A stretch of DNA of 64,000 nucleotides. It comes from Lentzea atacamensis. GTDB taxonomy: Bacteria > Actinomycetota > Actinomycetes > Mycobacteriales > Pseudonocardiaceae. Shown here piece by piece: positions 60,052-64,000 of this stretch. The notes under the pieces were generated by a model. The model did not search any database. It worked only from the letters and a program-made list of their open reading frames with translations, and was not told the origin of the DNA. A program made the position numbers and the translations under genes. The DNA is taken from contig NZ_QLTT01000001.1 in NCBI RefSeq assembly GCF_003269295.1, forward strand, positions 1,197,635 to 1,261,634, in the 5' to 3' direction. How positions within the stretch are numbered: position 1 is the first letter of the stretch; each line of letters starts with the position of its first letter.

Positions 60052-60240
60052 TCAGGTCGCCCAACGCCCGGCGTTGACCAGCAGCCCGATCGTGCGGGTG
60101 TCGAGGCCGGCCGCGGCGCTGAAGACGAGCGGCACCGTGACGCAGCCGGTGTACATGGTGAGGACGTGCTGCAAACCGAGCAACCCCAGCCGGGCAGGTG
60201 GCAGCATCTCGTCGACCGGACGCTTCAGGGCGGTCTCCAT
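60052..60240 (-). pseudogene. N-terminal fragment of an NCS2 nucleobase permease
   Basis: Residues 1-62 read METALKRPVDEMLPPARLGLLGLQHVLTMYTG followed by a hydrophobic stretch and RTIGLLVNAG, which matches the start of uracil/xanthine permeases (PVDE.LP...L..LGLQHVL.MYAG). After VNAGRWAT the frame stops, where about 400 more residues are expected. It is a truncated relic. Confidence 0.6.
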
Positions 60241-60317
60241 GGACCTTTCGCAGCCCCTGAGCGTTGCGGTGGTGTCACGTGGGCGAGAAGTCGCCCGCTC
60301 AGCGGTACGTTCGAACC

Positions 60318-61049
60318 ATGACCGAGCCGGTGTCGCCGTTGACGCCGCGTCCTGTGCGGTTCGCCGCGGTCGGCCAGTGGTGGCGTGACGTCACGTTCCT
60401 CCACTGGGCCGTGGCGCCCGAGTCCGTCGCGGGGTTCCTGCCCGCCGGCACGCGGCCGGACGTGCTGGACGGCGTCACGTACGTCGGGCTGGTGCCGTTC
60501 CGGATGCACCCGATCGGCGGGCGGGTGGGGCCGCGACTGCCTTACGTGGGAACGTTCTGCGAGACCAACGTCCGGCTCTACTCGGTGGACGCCACGGGCA
60601 GGCGCGGGGTGGTGTTCCTCTCGCTCGACGCGAGCAGGCTGGTGCCCGTCCTCGGCGCGCGGATCAGCGCGCGGCTGCCGTACAAGTGGTCGTCGATGCG
60701 GCTGGAACGCTCCGGCGAGGTGCTCAGCTACACGTGCCGGCGCCTCTGGCCAGGACCTCGCGGCGCGTCGAGCCGTGTGGTGGTGCGGGCCGGGCGCCCG
60801 GTGGTGGCCGGCGAGCTGGAAAGTTTCCTGACCGCGAGGTGGGGCCTGCACGTGGCGTGGCACGGAATGACCCTCTACCTGCCCAACGACCATCCTGAGT
60901 GGCCACTGCGCGATGCCGAGCTGGTCGAGCTGGACGACGGGCTGGTGGCGGCGGCCGGTCTGGGAAACCCCGCGGGGCCACCGGTCAGCGTGTTGCACTC
61001 GCCGGGGGTGCCGGTCCGGTTCGGCGTTCCCGTGCCGGTGTCCGCGTAG
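60318..61049 (+). CDS. DUF2071 (YqjF-like) protein
   Basis: 243 residues from ATG 60318 (MTEPVSPLTPRPVRFAAVGQWW). The layout DVTFLHWAVAPESVAGFLPAGTRPDVLDGVTYVGLVPFRM, PYVGTFCETNVRLYSVDATGRRGVVFLSLDA is typical of DUF2071, a soluble family with no established activity. No partner gene is evident. Confidence 0.85.
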   Translation: MTEPVSPLTPRPVRFAAVGQWWRDVTFLHWAVAPESVAGFLPAGTRPDVLDGVTYVGLVPFRMHPIGGRVGPRLPYVGTFCETNVRLYSVDATGRRGVVFLSLDASRLVPVLGARISARLPYKWSSMRLERSGEVLSYTCRRLWPGPRGASSRVVVRAGRPVVAGELESFLTARWGLHVAWHGMTLYLPNDHPEWPLRDAELVELDDGLVAAAGLGNPAGPPVSVLHSPGVPVRFGVPVPVSA

Positions 61050-61055
61050 TTGGGT

Positions 61056-61094
61056 GGTGGCCCAGCGCAGTCTGGGGGACCTGACTGGGCCACC
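61056..61094. terminator. Hairpin after the DUF2071 gene
   Basis: GGTGGCCCAG (61056-61065) and CTGGGCCACC (61085-61094) form a 10-bp stem with a 19-base loop, 7 bp past the stop. From here to 61339 I see no gene and no further clear element apart from the promoter region of the next regulator. Confidence 0.55.
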
Positions 61095-61339
61095 GGTCAA
61101 GTTGGCCGACGTGCGCGGTGACTTTCACACGCCGGCCGGGTTCTTGGGGGAACCGGACCCGGCAACTGCGCCGACCCCCTGTCCCGGGTGTTCGGGCCCG
61201 GCGGCGCAGGTACCGGATCTGGGTACAACGGTGCCAGGCGGCGCGCACAGATTTCGCCCAGGCCGCGCACAGGGCATCCGAAAGTGCGCGAGGATGGCTC
61301 GACCCCGAACGATGGTGACCGTCGAGGAGAGATGCACCT

Positions 61340-64000
61340 GTGGAGTTCCTGTTGCTCGGTTCGCTGGCGGCAAGGCGGACGGGCACACCGCTGGAGCTGG
61401 GCGGACCCCGGCAGCGAGCGGTGCTCACGATGCTGTTGCTGCACGCCAACGAGGCGGTCAGCGTCGCACAGCTCACCGAGGCGGTCTGGGACTCGCCGCC
61501 AGTTTCGCCGGAGTCGAACCTGCGCACGTACGTGGCGGGGCTGCGCAAGGTCCTCGGTGACCGGCTGGTCACCAGGCCCGGCCACGGTTACCAGCTCGTC
61601 GTCGAGCCCGGTGAGCTCGATCTGGACGCGTTCGACGACCTCGTGCGGCAGGGCGAGCAGGCCCTCGCGGACGGCGACGTCGAGGCGGCCGCCGACCTGT
61701 TCGCGCAGGCGCTCGCCAAGTGGCACGGCACGCCGACCGCGGAGCTGAGCGCGGGACCGTTGCTGCGCGCGGAGTTCACGCGGCTGCAGGAGCGCAGGTT
61801 GACCGCGGTCGAGCGGTACGGGAAGGCGGCGCTGGAGCTGGGCCGCCTCGACGACGTGATCGACCGGCTGCGGCGGGAGACGGCGCAGCACCCGTTGCGG
61901 GAGGAGCTGTGGGCCCAGCTGATGATGGCGCTGGACCGCTCCGGCCGCCGGAACGAGGCCCTGGAAACCTATGCGGCCGCCCGCAGGCACATGGTCGAGC
62001 AGGTCGGCGTCGAACCGGGTGCGCGGCTGCGGCAGTTGCAGCAGGTGATCCTCGAGAGCCGGGCGCCCTCCCCCGCCGCGTTGAACGCGCATCGGCAGCT
62101 GCCGATGGACATCGCCGAGTTCACCGGGCGGGAGACCGAGCTGCGGCGGCTGTGCGAGACGGGCCCGCAGACGACCGTCGTGATCTCCGCGATCGAGGGC
62201 ATGGCGGGGGTGGGCAAGACGAAGCTCGCCGTGCGGGCGGCACACCAGCTCGTCCCGCGGTACCCGGACGTGCAGCTGTGGGCGGACCTGCACGGGTTCG
62301 ACGCGGACGAGCTGCCCGCTGACCCCGCAGCCGTGCTGGAGAGCTTCCTGCGCCTGCTGGGCGTGCCCGGCGGCCAGATCCCGGAGTCGCTGGAGGCACG
62401 GGCGGCGTTGTACCGCGATCGGCTGGCGGGCAAACGGGCGTTGGTGCTGCTGGACAACGCGGCGGGCGAGGACCAGGTCCGGCTGTTGCTGCCGGGCAGC
62501 GCGAGCTGTCTGGTGCTGATCACGAGCCGCCGCACGCTGCTGCACCTCGACGGGGTGAGGTCGCTCCTCCTGGACGTCTTCACGCCCGGAGAAGCGGTCG
62601 CGCTGCTCGCCAGGATCGCCGGTGACGATCGCGTGCACGCCGACCGCGAGGCGGCGCACCGGGTCGCCGAGCTGTGCGGGCACCTGCCGATCGCGGTCGC
62701 ACTGGCCGCCAAACGACTGGCCCGGCGTCCACAGTGGATTGTCCGGGACCTGGTGGCGCAGCTGGAACGAGGCGGTGGTCTCGGCGCGCGAGGCGTCTTC
62801 GACCTCTCCTACCAGGCTTTGCCGGACAACCAGCGCCGATTGTTCCGGTTGCTCGGGCTCCACCCCGGCGAGGACGTCACGGCCGAGTCCGCCGCCGCCC
62901 TCGCCGGGCTGACCGCGTACGAGACCGAAGACCTGCTGGAGACGTTGCTCGACGAACACCTGCTGCAGCAGCACACTCCCGGCCGTTACGGGCTGCACGA
63001 CCTGTTGCGGGCGTACGCCGTCGAACAGGTGATGGCCGCCGAGCCGCCGCCTGCCAGGGACCTGGCACGGCGACGGGTGCTGGACTGGTACGTGCACACG
63101 GCGTGGCACGCCGGGCAGCAGCTCAACCCGGTGCGCAAGCTGGAGATCGGCACCGCGGACCCGGCCGTGCACCCGCGCACGTTCGCCGGCCGCGACGCCG
63201 CGCTGCTGTGGTGCGACACGGAAAGGGCCAACCTGGTGGCCGCGGTCCGCGACGCCGCCGAGCACGGCCTGCCGGAACAGTGCTGGAACCTGGCCCAGTG
63301 CCTGTGGGACTTCTTCAACCTGCGCAAGCACTGGTCCGACTGGATCGACACGCACGGCGTCGCGCTCGCCGCCGCACGATCGGTCGGTGATCGCAGCGCC
63401 GAGGGACGGATGCTGATCACGCTCGGCATCGGGCTGCGCGAGACCCGCCGCCACGACGAGGCCATCGAGTGCTACCGGCAGGCGCTCGCGATCTTCCGCG
63501 CGATCGGTGACCGGTCACGGCAGCAACCGGTGTTGAACAACCTCGGCATCGCGTACATGGCGCAAGGGCGGGCCGACGACGCGTTGGCCTGCTACGAGCA
63601 ATCCGCGCAGATCTCGCGTGAGCTCGACGACGCGCACACGGAAGCCGTGCTGCTGAACAACATCGGCCTGCTGCACTCCGACGCCGGGCGGTTCGACGCC
63701 GCTCTGGAGTGCTACCTGCGGTCCCTGGAACTCCGGCAGCAGGTCGAGGACCCGTACAGCAAGGCGATCCTGCTCAACAACATCGGCGAGGTGTACCGGA
63801 ACCTGCTCGACTTCCCGAAGGCCGTGTCGTACGTCGACCGCGCGCTGGAGACGTTCCGCGCGATCGGCGACCTCTACGGGCAGGCCGAGGCGCTCGACAA
63901 CCTCGGGCTGGCGCTGGACGGCCTCGGCGACCGGCGCGGTGCCGAGAAGTGCTGGCTGGAGTCGGTGACGTTGTTCGAGGAACTGGGCGAGCCCAGGGCC
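61340..64000 (+). CDS. AfsR/SARP-family regulator, second copy (C-terminus outside window)
   Basis: At least 887 residues from GTG 61340 (GAGGAG upstream). Same domain order as the regulator at 46560: winged helix (MEFLLLGSLAARRTGTPLELGGPRQRAVL, LRTYVAGLRKVL), activation domain (to about 240), NB-ARC with P-loop GMAGVGKT near 290, VLLDNAAGEDQV and LCGHLPIAVAL, then tetratricopeptide repeats from about residue 690 (ILLNNIGEVYRNLLDFPKAVSYVDRAL and similar) running off the window. Likely a pathway-level activator; the target is not visible here. The two proteins are paralogues but not recent copies, since many positions differ. Confidence 0.9.
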   Translation, partial: MEFLLLGSLAARRTGTPLELGGPRQRAVLTMLLLHANEAVSVAQLTEAVWDSPPVSPESNLRTYVAGLRKVLGDRLVTRPGHGYQLVVEPGELDLDAFDDLVRQGEQALADGDVEAAADLFAQALAKWHGTPTAELSAGPLLRAEFTRLQERRLTAVERYGKAALELGRLDDVIDRLRRETAQHPLREELWAQLMMALDRSGRRNEALETYAAARRHMVEQVGVEPGARLRQLQQVILESRAPSPAALNAHRQLPMDIAEFTGRETELRRLCETGPQTTVVISAIEGMAGVGKTKLAVRAAHQLVPRYPDVQLWADLHGFDADELPADPAAVLESFLRLLGVPGGQIPESLEARAALYRDRLAGKRALVLLDNAAGEDQVRLLLPGSASCLVLITSRRTLLHLDGVRSLLLDVFTPGEAVALLARIAGDDRVHADREAAHRVAELCGHLPIAVALAAKRLARRPQWIVRDLVAQLERGGGLGARGVFDLSYQALPDNQRRLFRLLGLHPGEDVTAESAAALAGLTAYETEDLLETLLDEHLLQQHTPGRYGLHDLLRAYAVEQVMAAEPPPARDLARRRVLDWYVHTAWHAGQQLNPVRKLEIGTADPAVHPRTFAGRDAALLWCDTERANLVAAVRDAAEHGLPEQCWNLAQCLWDFFNLRKHWSDWIDTHGVALAAARSVGDRSAEGRMLITLGIGLRETRRHDEAIECYRQALAIFRAIGDRSRQQPVLNNLGIAYMAQGRADDALACYEQSAQISRELDDAHTEAVLLNNIGLLHSDAGRFDAALECYLRSLELRQQVEDPYSKAILLNNIGEVYRNLLDFPKAVSYVDRALETFRAIGDLYGQAEALDNLGLALDGLGDRRGAEKCWLESVTLFEELGEPRA

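Noticed and set aside
61097..63454. 785-codon minus-strand frame opposite the second AfsR regulator
   Set aside because: Antisense shadow; the plus strand has all AfsR domains in order.

Overview
The window is high-GC DNA with GTG/TTG starts, 1-4 base gene overlaps, Tat and lipoprotein signals, and AfsR/SARP and ROK/LacI regulators. This fits a filamentous actinomycete, most likely of the Pseudonocardiaceae type (Lentzea/Saccharothrix/Amycolatopsis-like); the exact genus cannot be read from the sequence. No rRNA, tRNA, transposase, phage gene or CRISPR array was seen.

Layout. 1-6.7 kb: pectin (rhamnogalacturonan) and hemicellulose genes: a Tat-exported rhamnogalacturonan-lyase-like protein (cut by the window edge), a divergent rhamnogalacturonan acetylesterase, a YicI-type alpha-xylosidase, a GH35 protein that has lost its catalytic core, and a secreted beta-helix protein. 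6.7-16.5 kb: a ROK regulator divergent from an Opp/Dpp-type sugar importer operon ending in a GH2 beta-mannosidase and a LacI-like protein without DNA-binding domain. 16.4-18.4 kb: methyltransferase, Nudix hydrolase, CE4 acetylxylan esterase. 18.5-27.4 kb: a LacI regulator followed by an alpha-galactosidase/MalEFG-type importer/exported clan-A glycosidase operon. 27.5-31.4 kb: an SNase-like/CBM2 lipoprotein, a GH30 beta-1,6-galactanase with CBM13, and a duplicated-domain exported protein. 31.5-46.1 kb: an alpha/beta hydrolase, araB-araD-araA, araR, exported GH51 and GH43 arabinofuranosidases, and a YtfQRT-YjfF-type furanose importer. Together 18-46 kb reads as a type II arabinogalactan/arabinan utilisation island: secreted enzymes release arabinose and galactose, ABC systems import them, and AraBAD feeds L-arabinose into the pentose phosphate pathway.

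46.5-64 kb: two AfsR-type regulators flank a Zur-controlled zinc ABC system (aztA / aztB-propeller fusion / aztC / aztD), an orphan siderophore ATPase, a GH3 beta-glucosidase, small proteins and a DUF2071 protein. Gene debris lies among these: a frameshifted secreted propeller-like gene, and fragments of a FecCD permease, a VWA/solute-binding protein, an NCS2 permease and a small unknown protein.

Regulation is visible in the DNA. Dyads of the form TGTTAGCGATAACA lie before yicI, araB and araR. A related family, TGTGAGCGCTAACA and TGTGAGCGTTCACA, lies before the alpha-galactosidase operon, the galactanase, the alpha/beta hydrolase and the GH51/furanose-importer divergent promoters. These tie the island into one or two LacI-family regulons.
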